Of a DNA stretch of 64,000 nucleotides, positions 1 to 8,258 are shown one piece after another. A program made the position numbers and the translations under genes. The DNA comes from Cytophagaceae bacterium. Its GTDB lineage: Bacteria; Bacteroidota; Bacteroidia; Cytophagales; Cytophagaceae. Where the stretch lies: the NCBI GenBank assembly GCA_025455005.1, contig JALONH010000003.1, positions 124,001-188,000 of the forward strand, written 5' to 3'. The notes beneath the pieces are model-generated. The model was not told the DNA's origin. It saw only the letters and a program-made list of their open reading frames with translations, and did no database searches. How positions within the stretch are numbered: the first letter of the stretch is position 1; each line of letters begins with the position of its first letter.

Positions 1-2
1 CT

Positions 3-734
3 AAGTGCACTTACTTAGGGAACGGCTCTGTATCGATACTTTTTTTTGATGGTATTCTATCGCCGCAAGCCCATTCCAGTGGCGCTTCTAGAATTAAAGA
101 CCTTTTAGTGCAAAAGTATCCAAACACCGGAATACTTTACATACCTACCGATGCCGCTATTTCCAAAATTGAATATAAGGTATTAACGGATGAGTATTCC
201 GATGGAAAAGTTGAATTGGCAGATTCTTTACTATGTATAGGGTATAGCTTAGGTGCAAGAAGTGCTTATGCCTTCTACATGCACTACCCGCACCGTGTTC
301 GCCAGATGATTGGTATAAGTCCAGAATTTATTCGTCCTTCCGTCATGTTCACTTTTTTAACTCAACATAAAATGGGGAAAGCACTTTTAAACTATTGGGT
401 CCAGCACCCTACGATAGCAGTCAAATTGATACGCTTTTTTCTCCGACAAATAGATCCGGCTTTTATTTCTATTTATGAGGCTTTACAATCCTCGGATACC
501 TATCGACAGTATTGGTATACATCTTGGAAAAACATCGGTGTAGTGTTGTTGTATCCTGTGATAGATTCCAATAACCCCAATAAGTGCCTTATGGTATATG
601 CTCAAACGGAACGGTGGATACGTAAGCCGAAAAAAAAAGATTGTCTACGCTGGCAAATTCAAGTAGTCGAAGAGCCCGATACGCAGCACACCAACATTGC
701 CCGAGTGTGGTTACAAAAAAATAGTTTAAAGTGA
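3..734 (+). CDS. alpha/beta hydrolase fold protein (5' end outside window)
   Basis: The reading frame is open to the left edge of the window, so the true start lies upstream; an internal GTG at 108 is unlikely to be the start because residues before it already look like an alpha/beta hydrolase entry strand (YLGNGSVSILFFDG). The stretch GYSLGARSAYAFYMHYPHRV has the G-x-S-x-G nucleophile elbow followed by the usual helix, with Ser as the presumed nucleophile. A C-terminal His within DTQHTN is a plausible catalytic histidine. The visible portion is about 243 residues, close to a complete single-domain hydrolase. Substrate unknown. The 3' end overlaps the convergent BatE-like gene by 9 bp. Confidence 0.75.
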   Translation, partial: KCTYLGNGSVSILFFDGILSPQAHSSGASRIKDLLVQKYPNTGILYIPTDAAISKIEYKVLTDEYSDGKVELADSLLCIGYSLGARSAYAFYMHYPHRVRQMIGISPEFIRPSVMFTFLTQHKMGKALLNYWVQHPTIAVKLIRFFLRQIDPAFISIYEALQSSDTYRQYWYTSWKNIGVVLLYPVIDSNNPNKCLMVYAQTERWIRKPKKKDCLRWQIQVVEEPDTQHTNIARVWLQKNSLK

Positions 735-1472
735 ATTTCCTTGGCCTATAAGGAGCAATTCCAAATCCCGAACATATACTTTTTTATTGTTCCAATCGAT
801 TTGATACCAAGCACCCGCTTTTTCAATAACGCGCACACGGTGACCGGCACTGACAGTTTCTATATATTCTGAACCGGGAGAGGGCGCACTCATAAGTGTG
901 CAAGGGTTTGAAATAATACCCATTACCGGAGTGATGTCTACGTTATTGATATAAAATACAGATCCTAGTATGAGTAAGAAGAACAAAGGTCGAAAACCTA
1001 ATCGAAGGCCTTGTTTACGTCTGCGGTAGAGGTAAAAAATAAAGGGAACCCCTAGTCCTATCAAAGAGAAGATAATCCAGTGGTAATATTCTTTATAGAG
1101 GGAAACGAAGTATTCTAATTCGCTGTAACTATATCCTTTGAGTTTATACCGGTCGCCCATAATTTCCATTTTACGAATCACACGGGTGTCGGAGTAGTAG
1201 TAATAGAGCGTGGATAAATAATATAAAGAACGAATTATATTTTCGGAGGACTCCTCTATTTGCGCCATACGGGCTAGCGTGTGACGGGAGAAAACCTTCT
1301 CCGAATCGAGCGCATGCGCGTATAATTTTAATGCTTGATCAAAATCTTTTTTTTCGTACAAGGCATCGGCCTTTTTTATAGTCTTGTTTTCTAAGGCATT
1401 ACAGTCTAGTATCGGTAAAAATGCGATAAATAGGGAAATTGTGTATAATATTTTACGAAATACGTTTGGCAT
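726..1472 (-). CDS. BatE-like TPR and SH3 membrane protein
   Basis: 248 aa. An N-terminal hydrophobic signal segment (about residues 8-24) is followed by a TPR-like helical region (about 30-95, with KADALYEKKDFDQALKLYAH fitting the TPR consensus). Two membrane segments follow (about 132-150 and 162-177), then a C-terminal bacterial SH3-like region (about 185-243, with TLMSAPSPGSEYIETVSAG and VRVIEKAGAWYQIDWNN). This order resembles BatE of the Bacteroidota Bat aerotolerance operon, in which the protein sits at the inner membrane with its TPRs in the periplasm. The other Bat genes are not present here, so the match rests on architecture alone. ATG start. The gene points away from tRNA-Lys. Confidence 0.6.
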   Translation of the reverse strand: MPNVFRKILYTISLFIAFLPILDCNALENKTIKKADALYEKKDFDQALKLYAHALDSEKVFSRHTLARMAQIEESSENIIRSLYYLSTLYYYYSDTRVIRKMEIMGDRYKLKGYSYSELEYFVSLYKEYYHWIIFSLIGLGVPFIFYLYRRRKQGLRLGFRPLFFLLILGSVFYINNVDITPVMGIISNPCTLMSAPSPGSEYIETVSAGHRVRVIEKAGAWYQIDWNNKKVYVRDLELLLIGQGNSL

Positions 1473-1496
1473 TATGCCGAATACCTGTTACTTTTG
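1465..1496 (+). promoter_or_regulatory. Bacteroidota-type promoter of tRNA-Lys
   Basis: TTTG at 1465-1468 is separated by 20 bp from TACTTTTG at 1489-1496. This matches the Bacteroidota housekeeping consensus (TTTG, 19-21 bp, TAnnTTTG). The tRNA begins about 40 bp downstream. The -33 box lies inside the start of the divergent BatE-like gene. Confidence 0.75.
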
Positions 1497-1537
1497 CACT
1501 CGCAATTACGGAAAAAAACACCGTAAAAGCTAGTAAA

Positions 1538-1610
1538 GATTCCGTAGCTCAGTTGGTAGAGCATAACACTTTTAATGTTAGGGTCCTGGGTTCGAGTCCC
1601 AGCGGGATCA
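1538..1610 (+). tRNA. tRNA-Lys (anticodon TTT)
   Basis: A full cloverleaf can be read. The acceptor arms GATTCCG and CGGGATC pair with one G-U, and the discriminator base is A. The D-loop is AGCTCAGTTGGTAGAGC. The anticodon stem TAACA/TGTTA encloses CTTTTAA, giving anticodon TTT. The T-arm is CTGGG TTCGAGT CCCAG. CCA is not encoded. A Bacteroidota promoter lies upstream and a terminator downstream. Confidence 0.97.
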
Positions 1611-1623
1611 CATAATTTCAGAG

Positions 1624-1652
1624 AAGAGCAGGTAGTCCTGCTCTTTTTTTTT
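1624..1652 (+). terminator. intrinsic terminator of tRNA-Lys
   Basis: AGAGCAGG and CCTGCTCT form an 8-bp stem with a TAGT loop, followed directly by a run of eight T. It lies 14 bp after the tRNA. Confidence 0.9.
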
Positions 1653-1679
1653 ATTTTAGGGGTGTAAAGAAATCTCAAC

Positions 1680-2192
1680 ATGACCGGTTGGTTTGCCATT
1701 GTACTTATTTTTATTTCCATTCTTGTTTTATTGTATGGACTAGTACGATTGGTATTGGGTATAATAAAGAAGGATAAGGGACAGTGGTTGATGGGCAGTT
1801 GGTTGGCTGTAATCGGTGCAATGGCTTATTTAATGATAACGCAGTGGGTGTGGAAAGAAAAAGGTAATGCGATCGCCTTTCAACAATTAGTAGGCACATA
1901 TCGGATACAGTATGTGAGTCCGGAGTGGGAGATGGGCACGACAGATGTTTCACACTATCAATTAACGTTGGATGCCACCGGAAAATATCAACTGAGCGAT
2001 ACACTGCATTTAGGTGTAGGAGCAGAAGGAGAGTGGACGTATGACGGCAAGCGCAGTGGACAAGAGCTTTGTTTTACTTCAGTAAGGGGTAGTCGATGTT
2101 TTCCTTTAGATAAATCAACCCTTGAAGAGGGGGTAAAATGGTACCGAAATAGTGCCACCGCACCTACTCATATCTACTGGTCTAAAAAGTGA
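1680..2192 (+). CDS. small two-TM membrane protein, unknown function
   Basis: 170 aa; I do not recognise a family. Two hydrophobic segments lie at about residues 4-27 and 38-54, followed by a soluble domain of about 110 residues. The latter contains YHQL-like strand patterns, YQLTLDATGKYQLSD and GEWTYDGKRSGQELCF, suggesting a small lipocalin-like or beta-sandwich domain of the kind found in proteins that describe a formatted beta fold (GTYRI...GKY...G.W). The base composition is noticeably more GC-rich than that of the next three genes. ATG start; it lies 28 bp after the tRNA-Lys terminator and may have its own promoter. Confidence 0.7.
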   Translation: MTGWFAIVLIFISILVLLYGLVRLVLGIIKKDKGQWLMGSWLAVIGAMAYLMITQWVWKEKGNAIAFQQLVGTYRIQYVSPEWEMGTTDVSHYQLTLDATGKYQLSDTLHLGVGAEGEWTYDGKRSGQELCFTSVRGSRCFPLDKSTLEEGVKWYRNSATAPTHIYWSKK

Positions 2193-2301
2193 AAATTCCC
2201 ATTTTGGGAAAATCTTTAGGCGAAATACGGTAATTTTTGTTTTTAAAAAATAATCCCTTCATGTTTGTTGTATCGTTTATTCTATGTAATAAACTCAGTA
2301 T

Positions 2302-2334
2302 TTTGTTTGGGGATCTTTCGACTAGCTATCTTTA
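2302..2334 (+). promoter_or_regulatory. possible promoter of the three-gene secreted cassette
   Basis: TTTG (2302-2305), then 21 bp, then TATCTTTA (2327-2334), which differs from the TAnnTTTG consensus only in the last base. Transcription would begin near 2340, so the leader would consist almost entirely of the hairpin at 2354-2391. Confidence 0.4.
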
Positions 2335-2353
2335 TTCTCTACAGCAAAATGCT

Positions 2354-2391
2354 CAATAAGTGGTTAAGGGGTGTAACACACCCCCTTATTG
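2354..2391 (+). promoter_or_regulatory. leader hairpin just before the start codon
   Basis: Two nested arms pair perfectly: CAATAAG (2354-2360) with CTTATTG (2385-2391), and GGGGTGT (2368-2374) with ACACCCC (2378-2384) around an AAC loop. Only a 7-nt bulge (2361-2367) interrupts the 14 pairs. It ends 6 nt before the ATG at 2398 and has no T-run, so it is more likely a translational or RNA-stability element than a terminator. Confidence 0.6.
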
Positions 2392-2397
2392 AAGTAT

Positions 2398-5300
2398 ATG
2401 CAAAAACTTTTAATAGGATTTTATTTTCTAATGATCAGTGTCGTTCAGGCACAAGAATCGATTATTAGTATTCAGCAATATGTGGAACAAAATAATCGAC
2501 GAGAAGATCAATTATCGGCGGAAGATGCGAATGCATTACCTATTGGTGTCACCTTACATTCTACACCTTCTATCGAAATTCTAGTAAGGGATATCCAATT
2601 AACACCTACTCAATCTACCATTTCTATCAGTACTGTACTACCCATACCTATGACAGAGCAGGTAATGGCACTAGAAGCAGTAGATGTACCTTTGCAAAGT
2701 GGAGGGTATATAGAATCCAATACAAAATTATTTTTAAATGAACCCATTCATATTGTAATGGGTGAGAAAATGCGGTGTACGTTTACATCCGGAGTACAAG
2801 GGTGTTGTATTGAAATGGATTGTAATGGTCTTAAAAAAATTCGATTTAAAGGGACAATAGATTTTTGTAGAACAGTATTATTGCCTGAAAATAATTTGGG
2901 AGAAATTCTACCGGAACCCATTCGCGTAAAAGCGCATTTTGATATTATTGGTACATCATGGGATGATTTAATTACTACAATTACTATTTCACCTTTTCAA
3001 ATAGTAGGTATGCCGGATTGGGGATTTGAAGTGAAAGAAGCCGTGTTGGACAGAAGTGATAATCTCAATCCCAATGGAATAATTTTTCCAACAGGATACA
3101 CTGGTCCAACAGATTCCTTTTGGAAAGGGATATTTATTAAAAAAGTATCGGTACGATTACCGGAACTTTTTTCAAAAATGAATGGAAATACTGTTCCTGC
3201 AATACAATTAAATAATTTTATTATAGATCCCACAGGTGTATCCGGTAATATTCAATTAGCAGGATTGATTCCATTGAATACAACCAAAAGTTGGAGTATG
3301 AGTGTCGATACTTTAGAAATTGTATTACGATCGAATCGTATTATTAAAGGCACCTGTTCCGGATCGTTATTGATTCCCATTACTTCAAGTGACGATATTT
3401 TTTCTTATCAAGGTTGTATTGCAGAAAATAATAATTTTTTATTTAGAGTAAAACAAAAAAATAAAATTCAAATTCCATGTTGGTTGGCAAAAGCAGAAAT
3501 AGATTCTTCAAGTTCAGTATCGATTCATTATGTTGAAAAACAACTATTAATAAAATTACTCTTGAATGGAAGTTTATCTTTGAATACAACTAAACATAGT
3601 ATACCAACAAAAATAGTTAACTTAAATTTTCATAGTTTAATACTATCTAATACTGCACCGTATATAAGAGGTGGGTTTTTCTATGTTGATAAAATTACGG
3701 CTCAATTAAAAGGTTTTAATATCAGCATTCAAGATGTAGGTTTCATTACTAGATTAAATGAGACTATCTTAAAATTTAAGATTAAAATTCAATTTTGTAA
3801 TGTAAAAGATTTTGGATTTCAAGGGGAGGTAGGTTTGTTTTTTATATCAGAAACCTCAGATCGTTGGAAATTAAAGCAAATAACATTATCTGAAGTTAGT
3901 ATTGATATAGATAAAGGTATTTTTTCAGTTAAAGGACAAATAAAAGCACAACCCGATAAAGGGTTTGAAGGGCAAGTCCTATTAAGTGTATTCCCCGGTG
4001 TAAAAGTTGAAGCAAAGGCGGAGTTCTGTAAGTTAAATAATCATAATTATTGGTATGTTAATGCCAGCACTACGTTTAAAAAGGGAATCCCTATTTATCC
4101 TATTATAGGAATATATGGATTTTCAGGCGGAGTTTCATATGGAATGCGATTAGATACTGTCCTTCATTCAAATAATAAATGGAATTCCGAAAAAATATTT
4201 AAGTCTGATTCAACAGTGGGAATAGGAATTAGAGCAGGGATTTTAATAGGTAGTTTACCAATTCCTGAATTATACAATCTATCGGGAGAGTTATGTATTG
4301 AATTTGATAAGTCTTGGGGATTGAATAAAGCAATCCTATACGGTAAGTTAAATGTATTGCAGAATATTGATAAGTCATCAACCTCCTCTATTTATGGAAC
4401 TGTAATTTTAGAGTTTGATAATGTAAATAAATCCTTGCATGCAACGGCAGAAGTATTTATTAATTATACTCCTATACTTAAAGGTATAGGTAATAACAAT
4501 AGAGCCGGATACTTAACCTTACATATTGATTCTAAAGATTGGTATATACATATAGGTCATCCTAATGATAGGATAGGGGTTGAAGTATTAAGTCTAGCAA
4601 GGTTTGATGCATATTTGGTTGCAGGTTCAATTATACCGGAATTGCCGTCTCCAAGTCCACTTCTTCAGGAGATATTGGATATCGAGTCTCGATATCAAAC
4701 AAGCTCGGATTTATCAATTAGAAATGGTTCGGGTATAGGTTTTGGAGCCAGATGTAATATTCAAACAGGTAAAAAAAAGTGTCTTTTCTTTTATGGAGAA
4801 TTTAATGCTGGAATTGAATTTGATATTTTAATGAAAAACTATGGAAGTTCTACTCTATGCACAAACACGTCTAAACCTGTAGGTATAAATGGGTGGTACG
4901 CACAAGGAAAAATTGGGGCATTTGTTCAAGGAGAGATAGGATTGTTTATTGATCTTCCATTTTATAAAGGAGAGGCAGAAATATTAGAAATAGGTGCTGG
5001 AGTTTTATTAGAAGCTAAATTACCCAACCCTAGTTGGTTTTCAGGTACTTTAGGTGGATATTATTCAGTGTTTGGGGGTGTATTAGAAGGAGAAGTTAAG
5101 TTTAAATTAGAAATAGGTGAAGGCTGTGATTTTAGATCTTCACTTTTACAAAACAGAAAAAATATTATTAATTCTATAGACTGTAAAGGTGATATTACAA
5201 GTGTTTTGGTTGATGTAGACCCGGTTATACATTTTAATGTTCCGATTGATAAAGAGTTGAGTATATCCAATATGGATAGTCATGATGTTAAATTTAAAGT

Positions 5301-6375
5301 TGTTATCGACAGCTTTAAACTGTATTCTAATCAAGAGTCTGTTGATGTAGACTTTCTATGGAATGATAATAAAAATGAGTTAAAAATTAAATCTACTACT
5401 TTATTTAAAACGAATACTTTATATAAAGTGCACCTCGCAACTTCGATATATATTTATAACAATAATAATTGGGTAGTTTTTAATTCTAACATCATTGATG
5501 GAGATACTGTATTTCTCTTTAAGACAAGTCCTAAAACAGTTCAATTTTCTAAGAACTTGATAGCGTATTCTTATCCGGAAATCCATCAAAAATATTATTT
5601 AATAGATGAGCATCATCAAAATTATATAAAATTTAAAAAGCATCTGCCTTTATTTGATTCTTTACAATATTTGCAATTGTATATTCAACAAGATAAATCC
5701 TCGGATCAAAATCAAATTAATTTTACGTATATAAAAGACTCTTCTGTTTTTTATTTTGATTTACACGAACAATTAGCAGTAGATAAAAAATATACTCTAA
5801 GATTTATATATGAACACCATTCTGAATCTATAGATATTTTAGATATTTATTTTGAAACAGCCCTATATAATACGTTTGATAATTATATTAATAATTTATT
5901 TGTTAACTCTCCATATTTTGATGAAGGGAATCAGTATGTAGGGGGTACTAAAATTGTCTATCCCATCCGTTATTCAGAAATATTGAATCAATCAATGGTT
6001 GTAATGTCATTTGATATTTATCAAAATGAATGGTATAAAGCGTATTCTAAATGGTATGATTTTGCCAAGGAACTAAATTATGCATGTATTGATTGGAGAG
6101 TAGTAAATCATATAGAGCCACTTCAACGAGTATGTCTAATAAAGAATAATACAACAATCAATAATGTTATTTCCTATTATGTTTATTATGATGTATTACA
6201 GATTAAGTCTTTTATTTTACAATCGTACACTGATAACGAGGAAATATATAATTGGATATATGATAGTTTTACACCTATTAAAAAGGGGTTTTATAATATA
6301 GATATTTCGTATGTATTACCTGGAACAAATATTAAAACGACAAACATAAAACGAAAATGGCACGTCTCGTATTAA
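2398..6375 (+). CDS. very large exported protein of unknown family
   Basis: 1325 aa from the ATG at 2398; a TTG three codons upstream (2389) is disfavoured because it lies in the leader hairpin. Residues 1-19 form a signal peptide ending in VQAQ. The bulk is strand-rich, with recurring glycine-aromatic patterns such as IYGFSGGVSYGMRL and GWYAQGKIGAFVQGEIGLF. Near residues 935-1020 a stretch with VDVDPVIHFNVPIDKELS resembles a bacterial Ig-like (Big_5/SbsA) domain. No T9SS C-terminal domain is visible, so its final location (periplasm, outer membrane or surface) is unclear. Overlaps the next gene by 19 bp, implying co-translation. Extremely AT-rich. I do not recognise a named family. Confidence 0.85.
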   Translation: MQKLLIGFYFLMISVVQAQESIISIQQYVEQNNRREDQLSAEDANALPIGVTLHSTPSIEILVRDIQLTPTQSTISISTVLPIPMTEQVMALEAVDVPLQSGGYIESNTKLFLNEPIHIVMGEKMRCTFTSGVQGCCIEMDCNGLKKIRFKGTIDFCRTVLLPENNLGEILPEPIRVKAHFDIIGTSWDDLITTITISPFQIVGMPDWGFEVKEAVLDRSDNLNPNGIIFPTGYTGPTDSFWKGIFIKKVSVRLPELFSKMNGNTVPAIQLNNFIIDPTGVSGNIQLAGLIPLNTTKSWSMSVDTLEIVLRSNRIIKGTCSGSLLIPITSSDDIFSYQGCIAENNNFLFRVKQKNKIQIPCWLAKAEIDSSSSVSIHYVEKQLLIKLLLNGSLSLNTTKHSIPTKIVNLNFHSLILSNTAPYIRGGFFYVDKITAQLKGFNISIQDVGFITRLNETILKFKIKIQFCNVKDFGFQGEVGLFFISETSDRWKLKQITLSEVSIDIDKGIFSVKGQIKAQPDKGFEGQVLLSVFPGVKVEAKAEFCKLNNHNYWYVNASTTFKKGIPIYPIIGIYGFSGGVSYGMRLDTVLHSNNKWNSEKIFKSDSTVGIGIRAGILIGSLPIPELYNLSGELCIEFDKSWGLNKAILYGKLNVLQNIDKSSTSSIYGTVILEFDNVNKSLHATAEVFINYTPILKGIGNNNRAGYLTLHIDSKDWYIHIGHPNDRIGVEVLSLARFDAYLVAGSIIPELPSPSPLLQEILDIESRYQTSSDLSIRNGSGIGFGARCNIQTGKKKCLFFYGEFNAGIEFDILMKNYGSSTLCTNTSKPVGINGWYAQGKIGAFVQGEIGLFIDLPFYKGEAEILEIGAGVLLEAKLPNPSWFSGTLGGYYSVFGGVLEGEVKFKLEIGEGCDFRSSLLQNRKNIINSIDCKGDITSVLVDVDPVIHFNVPIDKELSISNMDSHDVKFKVVIDSFKLYSNQESVDVDFLWNDNKNELKIKSTTLFKTNTLYKVHLATSIYIYNNNNWVVFNSNIIDGDTVFLFKTSPKTVQFSKNLIAYSYPEIHQKYYLIDEHHQNYIKFKKHLPLFDSLQYLQLYIQQDKSSDQNQINFTYIKDSSVFYFDLHEQLAVDKKYTLRFIYEHHSESIDILDIYFETALYNTFDNYINNLFVNSPYFDEGNQYVGGTKIVYPIRYSEILNQSMVVMSFDIYQNEWYKAYSKWYDFAKELNYACIDWRVVNHIEPLQRVCLIKNNTTINNVISYYVYYDVLQIKSFILQSYTDNEEIYNWIYDSFTPIKKGFYNIDISYVLPGTNIKTTNIKRKWHVSY

Positions 6376-8258
6376 TACTATTTTTTTTGATTAACATTTA
6401 TTACTTATCAGCTGCACAGAAGCTACTTACTAAGTATTTTATTACAGATGACTCTGTATTTATAAAATGGTGTCCTAATGATTATAATCAATTTATATTG
6501 GCAAATAAGAAAGGATATAGGATAGAATTATACGATGTCTATAATGATAAAAATTTCAAAAGAGTAGAAAAAAGGATAGTTAAAACTATAAATCCATTTA
6601 CTTCGGAAGAGTGGGCACCTCTATCTAATGACACTTTTTCGATGATAGCAGCATATGCCATGTATAGAAAAAACATATCCAATAATTATATTCAACTTTA
6701 TCAAGAAAATAAACAATTGTTTGAATTAGCTATAATGGCATCGGATCAATCCATTTTAGCAGCAAATGGACTTGGATTATATTTTAGTATAGATAAATCT
6801 CAATCTATGTATAGTTTTTGTAAAATCTATATCCATCAATCAAAAGACACTTCGTGTATTTTTTTTGATAACCAAAACGGAAAATCGGTTATGTCTGAAA
6901 TAACCGATTATGATGTACGTTTATTTGGATCGAATAATTTAGATATTACTATAAATACTGTAGATTTAATATCGTATTACACTTCATTTGATATTGAGAT
7001 GTCGAATGATTCTATTCATTTTGAAAAAATAAATAACCATCCAATAGTCTTACAGAAATATACTACACAATACAGGGTTCCTATTTTATCAACTTGTAAT
7101 TATATTCGTATTAAACCTAAATCTTTCTTTTACAGAAGTACAAATTATTCAACCATTAAAAAAATTTGTTTACATTCTTGTGATACAAATAGAATAAGTA
7201 TAATTAACTATATAGATACTTCAGATGAAACACAACTTTTTGTTAACGGGAAATTAGATACATTACAAAATATATCCGTTTTATTCTCCGATGAACTTAA
7301 TTTTTCAAATCCTATCCCAACACCAATTACTATACTATCCGATTCTAGTTTATCCTACGCCAAAAAAACAACATCATACTATATTAAAATTAAATATTGT
7401 AATAAAGAATCTAATATATACTATATATTTTATCCCCTATCGTCTGCTGTACAAGACACTAATTGTACTATAAAGTTACGTTCTATCCATAGGGATACTT
7501 TAGTATTGAATTGGGATAAAAGTAAGAATTATAAGTTTGTAAATATATATTATAAATCCACTACTTCTGAATGGATTACAGTTAATCATACACCTATATC
7601 AGATACCTTTCATATATGGAATTCTATCCCTCTTTTTTCTGATTCTATTATGTTTGTTTTTCATTTTATGAATGAAAATTATTGTAAGGTTTATCAAAAA
7701 GTAATTTATTACCACATTAATCATTATGTAAAACCAATTCAAAGTGTTATTTATTCTTATGAACTGAAACAAGATTCTATTGTGCAGTTAAAGTATACCA
7801 ATACGAGTTCTGACTATTGCACTCAACGTTTAATACGAATTAATAATTCCGATACCACTGAAATTCTCTTGTCAAGAAATAGTTATGTGTTTTATGATAC
7901 ATTAATACACTCAGGGACATATTGTTATTCTATAAAGTCTATTGATAATCATCATAATTATTCTATTTCTACACCCATTTGTTTATACGTTAATAAATTG
8001 GAATTGGATAAGAAACCTATATTAAGAGCCCAATACTTTTTAGATTCCATTAGATTAACATGGAAGTTAGATGTACCTTTTAAATACATTCACATTTATA
8101 CTATTATTAATAACAGAAAAGTATGGTTGCTTTCATCTTCATATAAAACAGATCTTTATACATATATTATAAAAGAATTTAAGCCTACAATATTTTTTTG
8201 CTTCATAGAGGATTTTCAAGGTTTAATTAGTAAAGCATATTCCTTCAGTTATGAATAG
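6357..8258 (+). CDS. exported fibronectin type III-like protein
   Basis: 633 aa. The N-terminus MARLVLILFFLINIYYLSAA is a signal peptide. The C-terminal half reads as at least three FN3-like units, near residues 365-460, 465-550 and 555-633, each with the pattern strand, D-S-hydrophobic-x-L-x-W/Y, and later Y-C-Y-x-I or similar (for example GTYCYSIKSIDN and DSIRLTWKLDVP). The first 350 residues are not recognised. No T9SS sorting domain is seen. The gene overlaps both neighbours (19 bp and 8 bp), so the three products are probably made together and may form one complex. Same very AT-rich composition as its neighbours. Confidence 0.85.
   Translation: MARLVLILFFLINIYYLSAAQKLLTKYFITDDSVFIKWCPNDYNQFILANKKGYRIELYDVYNDKNFKRVEKRIVKTINPFTSEEWAPLSNDTFSMIAAYAMYRKNISNNYIQLYQENKQLFELAIMASDQSILAANGLGLYFSIDKSQSMYSFCKIYIHQSKDTSCIFFDNQNGKSVMSEITDYDVRLFGSNNLDITINTVDLISYYTSFDIEMSNDSIHFEKINNHPIVLQKYTTQYRVPILSTCNYIRIKPKSFFYRSTNYSTIKKICLHSCDTNRISIINYIDTSDETQLFVNGKLDTLQNISVLFSDELNFSNPIPTPITILSDSSLSYAKKTTSYYIKIKYCNKESNIYYIFYPLSSAVQDTNCTIKLRSIHRDTLVLNWDKSKNYKFVNIYYKSTTSEWITVNHTPISDTFHIWNSIPLFSDSIMFVFHFMNENYCKVYQKVIYYHINHYVKPIQSVIYSYELKQDSIVQLKYTNTSSDYCTQRLIRINNSDTTEILLSRNSYVFYDTLIHSGTYCYSIKSIDNHHNYSISTPICLYVNKLELDKKPILRAQYFLDSIRLTWKLDVPFKYIHIYTIINNRKVWLLSSSYKTDLYTYIIKEFKPTIFFCFIEDFQGLISKAYSFSYE

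Noticed and set aside
1472-1720. 82-codon open frame on the minus strand
   Set aside because: It runs antisense across tRNA-Lys and its terminator; the DPAGTRTQDPN pattern is the well-known false translation of a tRNA T-arm.
2265-2468. 67-codon open frame before the large exported protein
   Set aside because: It runs through the proposed promoter and leader hairpin and into the first gene in another frame; the signal peptide of the gene at 2398 is far more convincing.
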